From assembly GCF_030348825.1 (NCBI RefSeq), contig NZ_JAUCES010000005.1, positions 1,302,001 to 1,366,000 on the forward strand: a DNA stretch of 64,000 bases, in the 5' to 3' direction. Origin of the DNA: Fictibacillus sp. b24. Lineage in GTDB: Bacteria > Bacillota > Bacilli > Bacillales > Fictibacillaceae. A program made the position numbers and the translations under genes. The notes under the pieces are model-generated. The model was not told the origin of the DNA, did not search any database, and saw only the letters and a list, made by a program, of their open reading frames with translations. Positions 1 to 9,404 of this stretch are shown one piece after another. Every line of letters starts with the position of its first letter. The first letter of the stretch is position 1.

Positions 1-29
1 AAAACAACAATTAAATAATTTTTCTGACA

Positions 30-60
30 AAGCCCGTGTTTAAAAAATGGGCTTTTTTTA
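30..60 (+). terminator. Rho-independent terminator of the upstream gene
   Basis: AAGCCC (30-35) pairs with GGGCTT (49-54) and is followed by a T run. It ends a gene left of the window. In B. subtilis the sdh operon lies next to gerE, so that is the likely source (inference). Confidence 0.75.
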
Positions 61-103
61 TTGTATATGTTTAATATTATTCATCTTTTTGATTGAACCA
101 AGT

Positions 104-132
104 CACTCACATCTGCCTTTTTACATACTATA
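104..132 (+). promoter_or_regulatory. Putative SigK promoter of gerE
   Basis: The -10 element CATACTATA (124-132) fits the SigK consensus CATAnnnTA exactly. CACT (104-107) lies 16 bp upstream and matches three of four positions of the -35 consensus mACm. In B. subtilis gerE is transcribed by mother-cell SigK. The site is read by eye, so the -35 is the weaker half. Confidence 0.6.
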
Positions 133-197
133 TGTTGACTAAATACTTCCAATATTCGTTGGCGGTTCCTAAACCCTAGCAAGGAGGGGTGAATTCA

Positions 198-422
198 TTG
201 AAAGATAAACACTACCGACCGAAGCCTCTACTTACAAAAAGAGAGAGAGAAGTTTTCGAACTATTGGTCCAAGATAAGACTACAAAAGAGATTGCAGAAC
301 AGCTGTTCATTAGTGAGAAAACAGTTCGAAACCATATTTCGAATACCATGCAAAAGCTTGGGGTTAAAGGACGCTCTCAAGCCGTTGTAGAGTTATTGAG
401 GCTTGGAGAACTCGAGATTTAG
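198..422 (+). CDS. gerE: GerE, late mother-cell spore coat transcription factor
   Basis: A 74-residue LuxR/FixJ-type DNA-binding protein that consists of little more than a helix-turn-helix domain. The motif LTKREREVFELLVQDKTTKE and the recognition helix region SEKTVRNHISNTMQKLG are nearly identical to B. subtilis GerE. In that organism it is the last regulator of the mother-cell cascade and switches coat genes on or off in the SigK phase. I chose TTG at 198 because AAGGAGG (181-187) then sits 10 nt upstream; the alternative GTG at 189 would be only 1 nt from it. A SigK-like promoter precedes the gene and a terminator follows. Confidence 0.95.
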   Translation: MKDKHYRPKPLLTKREREVFELLVQDKTTKEIAEQLFISEKTVRNHISNTMQKLGVKGRSQAVVELLRLGELEI

Positions 423-430
423 TCAGAAAG

Positions 431-455
431 CGGCTTTCAAGCGAAAGCCGTTTTC
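431..455 (+). terminator. gerE terminator
   Basis: CGGCTTTC (431-438) pairs with GAAAGCCG (443-450), followed by TTTT. It isolates gerE from the PTS genes. Confidence 0.8.
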
Positions 456-490
456 AGTTTGCATGAAGAAAGTATGCGGAATTTTATGAA

Positions 491-530
491 GCTGTTTTCG
501 TATGCTTTGTTGCTTTTTAAAGAAGCTGCA
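491..530 (+). repeat. Remnant of the hairpin repeat: both ends, no core
   Basis: Bases 491-520 match the left end of the repeat copy at 13806-13835 (shared GCTGTTTTC and TTGTTGCTTTTTAA). They run directly into AGAAGCTGCA, which resembles the right end found after full cores (AAAAGCTGCAAT at 13935-13946). The ~130-bp core is absent. Assignment is by visual alignment and is tentative. Confidence 0.4.
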
Positions 531-573
531 GAGATTTTATCTGCCCAGGTTTCCTTGCAGGCAAAAAGTGTAA

Positions 574-603
574 TTGATTTTTCTGACCTTTTTCAGCTAT
601 GAT
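574..603 (+). promoter_or_regulatory. SigA-type promoter of glcT
   Basis: TTGATT (574-579) and TATGAT (598-603) are separated by 18 bp, about 50 bp upstream of the glcT start codon. This is the best SigA-like pair in the gerE-glcT gap. Confidence 0.55.
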
Positions 604-655
604 GAAGGTTATGATGTTAATGGTTTATGGACCTAAATGAAAAAGGTGAAAATTC

Positions 656-1501
656 ATGAACAAAAACCTCCAAGTAAAAAAAGTTCTTAACAATAATGTG
701 GTAATTGTCACTGATTCTACGAGCGAAGAACGAATCGTAATTGGAAAAGGGATCGGCTTTGGAAAAAAGCAAGGCGAACCGATTCTGCCTGATCAAGTGG
801 ACAAGCTGTTTGTTTTAAAAGATGAAAACGAGCAGGAACAATATAAGACTCTTTTGAATCATATAGATGAAAAAATTGTTGAATTGATTAATGATGTTAT
901 CGTTCATATAAGAGCAAGATTTGAGAATGACTTGAATGAACATATTCATGTAGCTTTAACAGATCACATCACATTTGCCATTAAACGATTGGAGCAAGGT
1001 CTGGATATAAAAAATCCATTTCTCACCGAGACTCAAACACTATACCCTAAAGAATATACGGTTGCAGAAGAAGTTATTGAGATCATTAACAAGTCTCTTT
1101 GCATTCACCTTCCTGAAGGGGAGATTGGATTTGTTGCACTCCATATTCATAGTGCAATTACGAATAAAAGTGTGACGGATATTAAAAAACATTCTCAATT
1201 GATTAATACACTGATGCAGATGGTTCAGCATTCATTAAACTTGACGATTGATACAAAAAGCATCAATTATTTGCGGCTTGTTCGCCATTTGCGTCATGCG
1301 ATAGAGCGGATATCTATGGGTGATATTATGGAAGAACAAGAAAAGTTAGCAAAAGTGTTGAAAGAAGAATATCCGATATGCTACAATTTGGCTTGGAAGT
1401 TAATAAAGGTGATGCAAAACACCTTAAACAAACCCGTGCCACATGCAGAAGCTGTTTATTTAACCATGCATTTGCAAAGGCTTTCGCGTTATGACAATTA
1501 A
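656..1501 (+). CDS. glcT: GlcT, BglG-family transcription antiterminator of the glucose PTS operon
   Basis: This 281-residue protein has an N-terminal RNA-binding CAT domain (about residues 1-60, starting NKNLQVKKVLNNNVVIV) followed by two PTS regulation domains whose histidines are phosphorylation sites in the family. Without glucose the transporter phosphorylates and inactivates GlcT. With glucose it dimerises, binds the RAT hairpin in the ptsG leader and prevents termination. The antiterminator hairpin and terminator lie directly downstream (1567-1664), before ptsG, which supports the assignment. AAAAAGGTG lies upstream of the ATG at 656. Length is close to B. subtilis GlcT. Confidence 0.95.
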   Translation: MNKNLQVKKVLNNNVVIVTDSTSEERIVIGKGIGFGKKQGEPILPDQVDKLFVLKDENEQEQYKTLLNHIDEKIVELINDVIVHIRARFENDLNEHIHVALTDHITFAIKRLEQGLDIKNPFLTETQTLYPKEYTVAEEVIEIINKSLCIHLPEGEIGFVALHIHSAITNKSVTDIKKHSQLINTLMQMVQHSLNLTIDTKSINYLRLVRHLRHAIERISMGDIMEEQEKLAKVLKEEYPICYNLAWKLIKVMQNTLNKPVPHAEAVYLTMHLQRLSRYDN

Positions 1502-1566
1502 GACAAACTGTAATAAGTAAATGAATATACCATACATCGTTTTTACGTGTTACTGATTCGATCAGG

Positions 1567-1664
1567 CATAAGTAAGAAACAAAAGTGTAGCAGTCATCTA
1601 ATTAGGATATATTAATATCTGATTAGACAAATTTGCTCATGTTTCTTATTTATGTCTTTTTTTG
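1567..1664 (+). promoter_or_regulatory. ptsG leader: RAT antiterminator overlapping a terminator
   Basis: CATAAGTAAGAAACA (1567-1581) pairs with TGTTTCTTATTTATG (1640-1654) and a T run follows, forming an intrinsic terminator. Nested inside is a second hairpin, CTAAT-GATAT-ATATC-ATTAG (1598-1626), with internal bulges typical of the RNA target of GlcT. GlcT binding to the inner hairpin should block the terminator and allow ptsGHI transcription when glucose is present. Confidence 0.8.
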
Positions 1665-1715
1665 TTTTATGCGGAAGTAAATGGAAGGGTTATCATAATA
1701 AAAGGAGGACTTCCT

Positions 1716-3788
1716 ATGTGGAAAAAACTTTTTGGTGTTTTACAGCGCGTAGGTAAAGCACTTATGCTGCCGGTAGCAATTCTGCCAGCTGCAGGTTTGT
1801 TGCTTGCCTTTGGTAATGCGTTCAAGAACCCAGCATTGATTAAAGTAATACCAGCATTAGATGCATCATGGTTTCAGCTTGTTGCAGATGTAATGGAGAA
1901 ATCTGGTGATATTGTCTTTGCCAATCTATCCTTGCTATTTGCAGTAGGTGTTGCCGTTGGACTTGCTGGCGGTGAAGGTGTAGCTGGATTAGCTGCGATC
2001 ATCGGATACTTAATTATGAACGTGACGATGAGTGTTATTGAAGGGGTTACACCTGATATGATCGGAAAAGATCCTTCTTTTGCGAACGTACTAGGTATCC
2101 CAACGCTTCAAACAGGTGTGTTTGGAGGTATCATCGTTGGTATTTTGGCTTCATATCTATACAAGCGTTTTTACAATATTGAACTTCCCCAGTACTTAGG
2201 GTTCTTTGCGGGTAAACGTTTTGTTCCAATCATTACTGCTGTATCTGCTTTAGCACTTGGTATCGTAATGACGTTCATCTGGCCTCCAGTTCAGCATGGA
2301 CTTAATACGTTCTCTGAAAGTATGATCAATTCAAACTTAACTGTTGCAGCCTTTATTTTTGGAGTAATTGAAAGATCATTGATTCCATTCGGCTTGCATC
2401 ACATTTTCTACTCACCGTTTTGGTTCGAATTCGGCTCTTACAAGTCTGCTGCTGAAGGACTTGTGCGCGGTGACCAAGCAATCTTCTTTGCACAGTTAAA
2501 AGATAACGTTGAGTTAACGGCTGGTACATTCATGACAGGTAAGTTCCCGTTCATGATGTTTGGACTTCCGGCCGCGGCTCTTGCTATGTATCACGAAGCA
2601 CGTCCTGAGCACAAGAAAGTTGTAGCAGGTATCATGGGTTCAGCAGCTCTAACATCCTTCTTAACAGGGATTACTGAACCGCTTGAGTTTACGTTCTTAT
2701 TTGTTGCTCCAGTACTTTTTGGAATTCATGCTATTTTTGCAGGACTTTCTTTTATGGTCATGCACTTGTTAAATGTTAAAATAGGGATGACATTCTCTGG
2801 TGGTGTAATTGACTACTTGCTGTTCGGAGTTCTTCCTAACCGTACGGATTGGTGGCTCGTTATTCCTGTAGGTCTAGTCTTTGCTGTTATTTATTATTTC
2901 GGTTTCCGTTTTGCGATTCGCAAATGGAACTTGAAGACACCAGGACGAGAGATCGTTGATGATGAAGTTGAAACGAATATTGGTGCGTCCAATAAAGATT
3001 CTCTTGCAGCGAACATTTTAGAAGGCCTTGGCGGAGAATCCAATATATCTAACCTTGATGCGTGTATTACACGACTAAGGGTTTCTGTTAATGATCCTAA
3101 GGAAGTGGACAAAAATCGTTTGAAAAAGCTTGGAGCTTCCGGGGTCCTTGAAATGGGCAACAACATCCAAGCTATCTTCGGAACACGTTCTGATACGATT
3201 AAGAGTGAAATTCAAGATATTATTAATGGTAAGACAGTAGCTAAGCCGAAAAATATCGAGAAGACGCCTGAACAAGGAAAAGTTGTTGATACGAAAGAAA
3301 CGGAAGTTGTTAATCCAACATCTTCAATTTCTACTGATGATCGTTTCGTTTCACCGATTAAAGGGAAAATACTTTCGATCACAGAAGTTCCTGATCAAGT
3401 ATTCTCAGGAAAAATGATGGGTGACGGATTTGCAATTGAGCCAGCGGAAGGCTTGGTGGTTTCACCGGTTAATGGTAAGATAATCAATATCTTCCCGACT
3501 AAACATGCCATTGGTATTGAGTCAGACTCAGGTAAAGAAATCCTAATTCATTTTGGTATCGACACAGTCAAACTTAAAGGTGAAGGATTTGAGAGCTTTG
3601 TTTCTGAAGGTGACAAAGTGAAAGCTGGCCAAAAGATCCTAAAGGTCGATCTGAACTTTGTTAAGGAAAATGCTCCATCTATCATCACGCCAATCGTGTT
3701 TACGAACTTATCGGGTGAAACGGTTTCCGTTGAAAAAACAGGAACTGTCGCTATTGAAGAAGAAAATATTATTACATTTAAAAAATAA
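1716..3788 (+). CDS. ptsG: PtsG, glucose-specific PTS permease EIICBA
   Basis: A 690-residue membrane protein that imports and phosphorylates glucose. The order is EIIC (multi-spanning, about 1-400), EIIB with the phospho-cysteine in LDACITRLR (C450), and EIIA with the phospho-histidine in ILIHFGID (H612). All three domains are intact, as in B. subtilis PtsG. The ATG at 1716 is chosen because AAAGGAGG (1701-1708) precedes it and [10 protein letters not shown] is the usual N-terminus; an in-frame ATG at 1662 lies in the terminator. ptsH and ptsI follow directly, so one transcript can make the whole glucose phosphorelay. Confidence 0.97.
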   Translation: MWKKLFGVLQRVGKALMLPVAILPAAGLLLAFGNAFKNPALIKVIPALDASWFQLVADVMEKSGDIVFANLSLLFAVGVAVGLAGGEGVAGLAAIIGYLIMNVTMSVIEGVTPDMIGKDPSFANVLGIPTLQTGVFGGIIVGILASYLYKRFYNIELPQYLGFFAGKRFVPIITAVSALALGIVMTFIWPPVQHGLNTFSESMINSNLTVAAFIFGVIERSLIPFGLHHIFYSPFWFEFGSYKSAAEGLVRGDQAIFFAQLKDNVELTAGTFMTGKFPFMMFGLPAAALAMYHEARPEHKKVVAGIMGSAALTSFLTGITEPLEFTFLFVAPVLFGIHAIFAGLSFMVMHLLNVKIGMTFSGGVIDYLLFGVLPNRTDWWLVIPVGLVFAVIYYFGFRFAIRKWNLKTPGREIVDDEVETNIGASNKDSLAANILEGLGGESNISNLDACITRLRVSVNDPKEVDKNRLKKLGASGVLEMGNNIQAIFGTRSDTIKSEIQDIINGKTVAKPKNIEKTPEQGKVVDTKETEVVNPTSSISTDDRFVSPIKGKILSITEVPDQVFSGKMMGDGFAIEPAEGLVVSPVNGKIINIFPTKHAIGIESDSGKEILIHFGIDTVKLKGEGFESFVSEGDKVKAGQKILKVDLNFVKENAPSIITPIVFTNLSGETVSVEKTGTVAIEEENIITFKK

Positions 3789-3801
3789 AGGGGTAATTAT
3801 C

Positions 3802-4068
3802 ATGGCAGAAAAAACATTCAAAGTAACTAGCGAATCAGGAATTCACGCACGTCCAGCAACAACATTAGTTAACCAAGCAGGTCAATTCAGCTCAGATATT
3901 ACACTTGATTACAACGGAAAAAGCGTTAACTTAAAATCAATCATGGGTGTTATGAGCCTTGGAATCCAACAAGGATCTTCAATCGTGATTAAAGCAGAAG
4001 GCTCAGATGCAGAAGAAGCAATTGCAGCATTAGAAGATGTTATGAAAAAGGAAGGGCTTGGTGAGTAA
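3802..4068 (+). CDS. ptsH: HPr phosphocarrier protein
   Basis: An 88-residue cytosolic protein that passes phosphate from enzyme I to EIIA. The catalytic His15 lies in SGIHARPAT. The regulatory Ser46 lies in [10 protein letters not shown] and is the target of HPr kinase; HPr-Ser-P is the corepressor of CcpA in Bacilli. The start at 3802 follows AAAGGGG and a 13-nt gap from ptsG. An in-frame upstream extension to 3658 lies inside ptsG and is not used. The stop codon overlaps the ptsI start by one base. Confidence 0.98.
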   Translation: MAEKTFKVTSESGIHARPATTLVNQAGQFSSDITLDYNGKSVNLKSIMGVMSLGIQQGSSIVIKAEGSDAEEAIAALEDVMKKEGLGE

Positions 4069-5780
4069 TGTCTGAAAAAATTTCAGGTATTGCAGCATCA
4101 GCCGGCATCGCAATCGCTAAAGCGTTCGTTCTTCAAAACCCTGAATTAACGATTGAAAGAAAATCAATTACAGATTCAGCGAGTGAAATCGAGCGTTTTG
4201 ATTCGGCGCTTTCTGTCTCAAAAGAAGAACTTTCTGTTATTAAAGAAAAAGCGAACAAAGAACTAGGTGAAGATAAGGCAGCTATTTTTGCTGCCCATCT
4301 TCTAGTATTAAGCGATCCAGAACTAGTTGATGCTGTAAAACAAAAGATTGAAAATGAAAAAATGAATGCTGAAGCAGCAATGGACGATGTGTCATCTATG
4401 TTCATTAATATGTTCGAATCAATGGATAACGAATATATGAAAGAACGTGCAGCAGATATCCGTGACGTTTCAAAGCGCGTTTTAGCACACTTGTTAAATG
4501 TAACTTTTACTACACCTGCAAGTATTTCTGAAGAAGTTGTCATTCTTGCTGAAGATTTGACTCCTTCTGATACTGCTCAATTAAACCGTAATTTCGTTAA
4601 AGGTTTTGCAACAGACATCGGAGGGAGAACTTCTCACTCTGCGATTATGTCTCGTTCGATGGAAATTCCTGCAGTAGTTGGGACTAAAACGATTACTGAA
4701 AAAGTTGAAAACGGTGTAATGATAATCATCGATGGTTTAGATGGACATGTTATTGTAAACCCTTCTGAAGATGAAATTGCTACTTACGAAGAAAAACAAA
4801 AACAATATCAAAAACAAAAAGAGGAATGGGCAAAGCTAGTGAATGAAAAAACATTCTCAAGCGATTCCGTTCAAGTAGAACTTGCTGCAAATATTGGTAC
4901 ACCTGCAGATGTTAAAGGTGTATTGGAAAACGGAGCTGAAGGTGTAGGATTATACCGTACAGAATTCTTGTACATGGGCCGTGACCAGCTACCTACAGAA
5001 GAAGAGCAGTTCAAAGCTTATAGTGAAGTTCTAGAGAAAATGGAAGGAAAACCTGTTGTTATCCGTACGCTTGATATCGGTGGTGACAAAGAGCTTCCTT
5101 ATCTAAATCTTCCAAAAGAAATGAACCCTTTCCTTGGATTCCGTGCGATTCGTCTTTGCTTAGAAGAACAGGATATTTTCCGTACACAGCTTAGAGCACT
5201 TCTTCGAGCTAGCCGTTATGGAAACTTGAAAATTATGTTCCCTATGATCGCGACACTTGGAGAATTCCGTGCAGCTAAAGGAATCTTAACAGAAGAAAAA
5301 GAAAAGCTCGTCGCAGAAGGAATTGAAGTTTCTGATTCGATCGAAGTTGGTATCATGGTTGAGATTCCATCAACTGCTGTGATGGCTGACACATTTGCTA
5401 AAGAAGTAGACTTTTTCAGCATCGGTACGAACGATTTGATTCAATACACAATGGCGGCGGACCGTATGAATGAACAGGTATCTTATCTGTATCAGCCATA
5501 CAACCCTGCTATTTTGAGACTAGTTAAAATGGTTATCGACGCGGCTCACAAAGAAGGTAAATGGGCCGGAATGTGCGGTGAGATGGCCGGAGATCCAATC
5601 GCGATTCCTATTCTGTTAGGATTAGGGCTCGATGAATTCTCAATGAGTGCCACTTCTGTATTACCAGCACGCAGTCAGATCTTAGGTTTATCTAAAGAAA
5701 AGATCAGCTCGCACATCGATCAAATTTTACAAATGGAAACGATGGAAGATGTCGTTAAATTTGCAGAAGAAAACTTCTAA
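4068..5780 (+). CDS. ptsI: PTS enzyme I
   Basis: This 570-residue phosphoenolpyruvate-protein phosphotransferase starts the PTS relay by autophosphorylating from PEP and donating to HPr His15. The active-site histidine is H190 in [12 protein letters not shown]. The C-terminal PEP-binding barrel contains [14 protein letters not shown], the metal-binding [11 protein letters not shown] and the active-site cysteine in [10 protein letters not shown]. The start overlaps the ptsH stop (TAATG), so translation is coupled. A terminator follows at 5792. Confidence 0.98.
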   Translation: MSEKISGIAASAGIAIAKAFVLQNPELTIERKSITDSASEIERFDSALSVSKEELSVIKEKANKELGEDKAAIFAAHLLVLSDPELVDAVKQKIENEKMNAEAAMDDVSSMFINMFESMDNEYMKERAADIRDVSKRVLAHLLNVTFTTPASISEEVVILAEDLTPSDTAQLNRNFVKGFATDIGGRTSHSAIMSRSMEIPAVVGTKTITEKVENGVMIIIDGLDGHVIVNPSEDEIATYEEKQKQYQKQKEEWAKLVNEKTFSSDSVQVELAANIGTPADVKGVLENGAEGVGLYRTEFLYMGRDQLPTEEEQFKAYSEVLEKMEGKPVVIRTLDIGGDKELPYLNLPKEMNPFLGFRAIRLCLEEQDIFRTQLRALLRASRYGNLKIMFPMIATLGEFRAAKGILTEEKEKLVAEGIEVSDSIEVGIMVEIPSTAVMADTFAKEVDFFSIGTNDLIQYTMAADRMNEQVSYLYQPYNPAILRLVKMVIDAAHKEGKWAGMCGEMAGDPIAIPILLGLGLDEFSMSATSVLPARSQILGLSKEKISSHIDQILQMETMEDVVKFAEENF

Positions 5781-5791
5781 ATAAGAAGAAG

Positions 5792-5822
5792 GGACTATGG
5801 GAGATTCCATAGTCCTTTTCTT
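5792..5822 (+). terminator. ptsGHI operon terminator
   Basis: GGACTATGG (5792-5800) pairs with CCATAGTCC (5807-5815), followed by TTTTCTTT. Confidence 0.85.
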
Positions 5823-5880
5823 TAGGTTGATTCAAAAAGCTGGTTACTTTAAAGTGGTTTTGGTCACGCTTCATTGACAA

Positions 5881-6008
5881 GTTGATTGGAGTGGAAGGTG
5901 TGAGACTCCTGCGGGACAGGCGGGCAGGTGAGACACTTAAGAGTGAAACGTTCAAATGTGGCTCACCGCCTGCCCCGCGGAAAGCGAGCACCTGAAACGG
6001 AAATCAAC
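5881..6008 (+). repeat. Hairpin repeat, copy 1 (type A)
   Basis: The core runs from GTTGATT to AATCAAC and is a long imperfect palindrome, visibly more GC-rich than its surroundings. Nested stems are GCGGG-CAGGC with GCCTG-CCCGC, then GGTGAG and CACTT with AATGTG and CTCACC. It lies between the ptsI terminator and murI. See the covariation finding. Confidence 0.85.
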
Positions 6009-6137
6009 CACTTTCACGAGCTGCAAGAATGCAAATATTGTTTTTTTAACGATTATTATTGCAATTTCATAAGATTATTAGCAAAATAGAAAACAATGAT
6101 TAACGCCAGTATGGTATATAGAGATGAGGCGATGTTT

Positions 6138-6932
6138 TTGAACAGACCGATCGGAGTCATTGATTCTGGAGTGGGAGGCTTAACGGTAGCAAGAGAGATC
6201 ATGAAGCAGCTCCCAAAAGAAGAAATTATTTATTTAGGGGATACAAAAAGGTGTCCATACGGTCCAAGACCATTTGAAGAGGTTAGGGCGTATACATGGG
6301 AAATGATTAACTATCTGTTAAAACAGGAGATAAAAATGCTAGTTATAGCATGTAATACAGCAACGGCTGCCGTATTAGAAGAAGCCAAGAAAGAGCTGAA
6401 TATTCCTGTTCTCGGGGTCATACATCCAGGGGCGCGTTCTGCTTTAAAAGCAACTCGAAACAATCATGTTGGCGTAATAGGGACTGTGGGTACTATTAAT
6501 AGTGGGGCATACAAGCAGGCTCTTAAGCAGATTCGCAACGATGTTATTGTTGAAAGTTTAGCTTGTCCACTATTCGTACCTTTAGTGGAACAAGGAAAAC
6601 TCTCAGGTGAAGAAACACTCAACGTTGTCTCAGAAACTCTTTATCCATTAAAAGATGTTTCCATTGATACGTTAATACTCGGCTGTACACATTACCCGCT
6701 ATTACGCCCAGTAATTCAGCAGGTGATGGGAGAGCACATTAAGCTGATTTGTTCTGGTGCAGAAACAGCACGTGAGGTTTCTGTCATCCTCGATCATAGT
6801 GGCCTTTTGAATACAAAAGACGCGAGACCTAACCACCGATTCATAGCTACAGCAGAAAGCAGTCATTTTCTTCAAATCGCAAACCATTGGCTTGACCGTA
6901 AAATTGAAAAAGTAGAGTGCGTTTCATTATAA
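6138..6932 (+). CDS. murI: Glutamate racemase
   Basis: Converts L-glutamate to D-glutamate for peptidoglycan (B. subtilis RacE). The two catalytic cysteines are visible in [11 protein letters not shown] and [11 protein letters not shown], and the N-terminal [15 protein letters not shown] is the family signature. I place the start at TTG 6138, 8 nt after GAGG (6126-6129); ATG 6132 is too close to that site and ATG 6096 adds residues the family lacks. The gene lies before gerM, as in B. subtilis. A strong terminator follows. Confidence 0.93.
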   Translation: MNRPIGVIDSGVGGLTVAREIMKQLPKEEIIYLGDTKRCPYGPRPFEEVRAYTWEMINYLLKQEIKMLVIACNTATAAVLEEAKKELNIPVLGVIHPGARSALKATRNNHVGVIGTVGTINSGAYKQALKQIRNDVIVESLACPLFVPLVEQGKLSGEETLNVVSETLYPLKDVSIDTLILGCTHYPLLRPVIQQVMGEHIKLICSGAETAREVSVILDHSGLLNTKDARPNHRFIATAESSHFLQIANHWLDRKIEKVECVSL

Positions 6933-6942
6933 GATGCAAAAG

Positions 6943-6980
6943 AGAGCAGAATCCATTATTAAAGGTTCTGCTCTTTTTAT
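6943..6980 (+). terminator. murI terminator
   Basis: AGAGCAGAA (6943-6951) pairs with TTCTGCTCT (6966-6974), followed by TTTTATTTTTT. Confidence 0.85.
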
Positions 6981-7053
6981 TTTTTGTACAAGTGGTCTAA
7001 CAGAACAATATGGCTCGTATACATAATAGTACAACCACTTGAGGAGGGAAAGT

Positions 7054-8100
7054 ATGCGCAAAATGATGAAATCAGGGGCTCCGTTGCTTTTGTTGTCAGT
7101 GTCTTTGCTGGTATCGGGTTGCGGAATTGGGGGAGAGAAAGCAGGAAACGAGCTTGATCCCCCAAAAGTGAACTATGTGAAGGAAGGGCAGTCGCTTGGC
7201 AAGAAAGATAAAGCGGCAAGCGCTGAACAAACACAAAAAAGACAGTTGTTTTTATTCGACAGCAATGGAATGGTTGTGCCACAAGTCTTGGCTCTTCCAA
7301 AAAATGATGAAACAGCAAAGCAAGTCTTGCAGTATCTTGTTAAAGATGGTCCTGTAAGCAATATTCTGCCTAATGGATTTCAAGCAGTATTACCCGCAGA
7401 TACAGAGGTTCTATCTGTAAACATTAAAAAGGGGACAGCGACTGCAAACTTCTCTAAAGAATTTACTGAATATAATGCTACAGATGAAATGAAAATTCTC
7501 CAAGCTATTACATTTACACTTACTCAGTTCGATAATATTAAAAAGGTGAAAATTCAAATCGACGGAAAGAACCAAAATTCAATGCCTGTAAACAATACCC
7601 CTGTGGGTGACGGTGTAAGCAGGGTAGACGGGATTAACCTCGAGAATGGCAGCGTTGCTGATATTACAAACAGTGAACTCGTAACTCTGTATTTCTTGGC
7701 TCAGACTCAAGACCAGACGTATTATGTTCCGGTCACACGCCGAGTAGCAAAGGAAGGAACAGATAAAGTTACCGCAACGATCAAACATTTGATCGATGGC
7801 CCGTCTGCAGAAAGCAGCCTTCTTACAGACTTTAGAACAGATGTGAAGCTATTGAGTACACCTGTAGTTAAAGATGGTGTAGTTACACTAAACTTTAACG
7901 GCGCTTTGCTAGATAACAAAGAAGAGAGCATGATTGCGGATGAAGTATTGAATTCTATCGTTCTTTCTTTAACTGAACTTTCAGAAGTAAAGAAAGTAGC
8001 GATTAAAGTAGATGGTAAATCGAAAATCTTTAATGAAAAAGGCAAGGAACTTACAGCACCGGTTTCAAGACCAAAAGAAGTAAATACAGGTGAATTTTAA
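7054..8100 (+). CDS. gerM: GerM, sporulation/germination lipoprotein
   Basis: A 348-residue exported lipoprotein. The N-terminus has a short positive stretch, a hydrophobic segment and the lipobox LVSGCG, so the cysteine should be lipidated. Two tandem GerMN domains follow: one around QVLALPKNDETAKQVLQYL and one around VPVTRRVAKEGTDKVTATI, each ending in a KVKIQIDGK or KVAIKVDGK strand. In B. subtilis GerM is needed for normal sporulation and cortex formation. ATG 7054 is preceded by GAGGAGGG; the in-frame codon at 7039 would overlap that site. A terminator follows at 8126. Confidence 0.93.
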   Translation: MRKMMKSGAPLLLLSVSLLVSGCGIGGEKAGNELDPPKVNYVKEGQSLGKKDKAASAEQTQKRQLFLFDSNGMVVPQVLALPKNDETAKQVLQYLVKDGPVSNILPNGFQAVLPADTEVLSVNIKKGTATANFSKEFTEYNATDEMKILQAITFTLTQFDNIKKVKIQIDGKNQNSMPVNNTPVGDGVSRVDGINLENGSVADITNSELVTLYFLAQTQDQTYYVPVTRRVAKEGTDKVTATIKHLIDGPSAESSLLTDFRTDVKLLSTPVVKDGVVTLNFNGALLDNKEESMIADEVLNSIVLSLTELSEVKKVAIKVDGKSKIFNEKGKELTAPVSRPKEVNTGEF

Positions 8101-8125
8101 AATCAAATAGGTTGTGATACAGTAA

Positions 8126-8151
8126 AGAGACGAGAGAATCGTCTCTTTTTT
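8126..8151 (+). terminator. gerM terminator
   Basis: AGAGACGA (8126-8133) pairs with TCGTCTCT (8139-8146) and runs into TTTTT. Confidence 0.85.
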
Positions 8152-8176
8152 AATGAGGTATGTTGTTCTGTAAGTA

Positions 8177-8303
8177 GATGATTTCCGTTTCAGCCGCTCC
8201 CTTTCCGCGGGGCGACCGGTGAGCCCCTTGCCGCTTTGCACCTTTAAGGGTCTCACCTGATCACTCGTCCCGCAGGAGTCTCGCGCCTTACACTCCAATC
8301 AAC
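8177..8303 (-). repeat. Hairpin repeat, copy 2 (type B)
   Basis: Reverse-oriented core. Read on the minus strand, its upper stem is GGTGAG-A-CCCTT against AAGGG-G-CTCACC, where type A has CACTT against AATGTG. The apical part is GCGCAAAGCGGC-like. It occupies the gerM-rdgB gap together with copy 3 and a decayed copy. Confidence 0.8.
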
Positions 8304-8404
8304 TTGTCAATGAAGAATGGACAAACACAAACAAATGAATGAAACAAATTATTTAAAAGAGGGCCAATTAAAGGCTGTTATCTTTTGTAGTTATTGAAAA
8401 AATA

Positions 8405-8457
8405 GTTGATTTTAGTTCTTGTTGTCTCTTTCTAGGGGTGTGCTGTGAGCTGCATTG
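8405..8457 (-). repeat. Decayed partial copy of the hairpin repeat
   Basis: About 50 bp starting GTTGATTTTAGTTC and containing CTCTTTCTAGGGG, GTGAGCTGCATTG align with the right part of minus-oriented cores (GTTGATTTCCGTTC, CTCGCTTTCCGCGGGG, GTGAGCCACATT). The remainder is unrecognisable. Assignment by eye. Confidence 0.45.
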
Positions 8458-8607
8458 TCTGCTAGCGAGAAATAGCAGTGAAGGGACTTTTTCGCCTTTT
8501 GACCAGTGAAAAGCCTCTCAGGTGGCACCTATTGCAGCAAACTTTTGGAAGGGTTTTTTTAAAAAAGTTTGTGCTTTCACTCCTTATTTTTCTTTTCTTC
8601 TTTGACG

Positions 8608-8735
8608 GTTGAATGGAGTGTAAGATGCGAGACTCCTGCGGGACAGGCGGGCAGGTGAGACACTTATACGTGAAACGTACAAATGTGGCTCACCGCGTGC
8701 CCCGCGGAAAGCGAGCATCTGGAACGGAAATCAAC
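8608..8735 (+). repeat. Hairpin repeat, copy 3 (type A)
   Basis: Core from GTTGAATGG to AATCAAC. The apical stem is TACGT-GAA-ACGTA, a perfect hairpin. The copy ends about 60 bp before the rdgB start and would be transcribed with rdgB if a promoter lies upstream. An open frame runs through it into rdgB but is not taken as coding. Confidence 0.85.
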
Positions 8736-8795
8736 TACTTCCATAACGACAAAATTTTACGAAAAGAACTATTTAGAAAACGGAGGTTTTACATA

Positions 8796-9404
8796 ATGAA
8801 GATCTTAATCGCTACAAAAAACAAAGGAAAAGTAAAGGAATTTCAATCCATGTTTGAGAATCTTGGGTGTGAGATCCTCTCTTTATCAGATATTGAAGGA
8901 AGTCCTGATGTCGAAGAAACAGGAACGACGTTTGAAGAAAATGCTATCTTAAAAGCGGAAACAATCTCTCTCCAGATGAACATACCCGTGATAGCTGATG
9001 ACTCAGGCTTAGAGATCGATGCTTTGGAAGGAAAGCCTGGCGTTTATTCCGCAAGATATGCAGGGCTGCAGAAAAGTGATGAAGATAATATGAACAAAGT
9101 TTTAGCTGAACTTCAAAACGTACCTGAAACACAAAGAAGTGCTCGATTTGTATGTGCGTTGGCTTTCGCAAGGCCGAATAGAAAGACCATTGTTGTAAAA
9201 GGTGAATGTGAAGGTGGAATTTTGAGAGAAAAAAGAGGATCTCAAGGATTTGGGTACGACCCTATCTTCTTTGTTCCTGAATTAAATCGTTCTATGGCCG
9301 AACTTGCGAAAGAAGAAAAAAATAAAATAAGCCACAGAGCTGTTGCCCTAATGAAACTAAAGAACCTGATCAATGAGGAGGATCTGCTATGGGAAAAGCC
9401 TTAA
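8796..9404 (+). CDS. rdgB: XTP/dITP diphosphatase (RdgB/HAM1 family)
   Basis: A 202-residue house-cleaning pyrophosphatase that removes XTP, ITP and dITP from the nucleotide pool. Family motifs are clear: IATKNKGKVKEF at the N-terminus, EETGTTFEENAILKA, ADDSGLEIDALEGKPGVYSA with the metal-binding acids, GFGYDPIFF, and SHRAVALMKL. ATG 8796 follows CGGAGG (8781-8786). The open frame extends upstream to 8613 through repeat copy 3, but that part is repeat-derived. B. subtilis ysnA is the equivalent. The 3' end overlaps the next gene by 16 nt. Confidence 0.94.
   Translation: MKILIATKNKGKVKEFQSMFENLGCEILSLSDIEGSPDVEETGTTFEENAILKAETISLQMNIPVIADDSGLEIDALEGKPGVYSARYAGLQKSDEDNMNKVLAELQNVPETQRSARFVCALAFARPNRKTIVVKGECEGGILREKRGSQGFGYDPIFFVPELNRSMAELAKEEKNKISHRAVALMKLKNLINEEDLLWEKP

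Noticed and set aside
7001-7030. SigE promoter before gerM
   Set aside because: CATAATAGT fits a -10 loosely, but no -35 lies at the right distance.
8613-8795. N-terminal extension of rdgB through repeat copy 3
   Set aside because: The extension is repeat sequence (RDSCGTGGQVRH-type peptide) seen in the same frame at copies 2 and 7. A proper ribosome site precedes ATG 8796.
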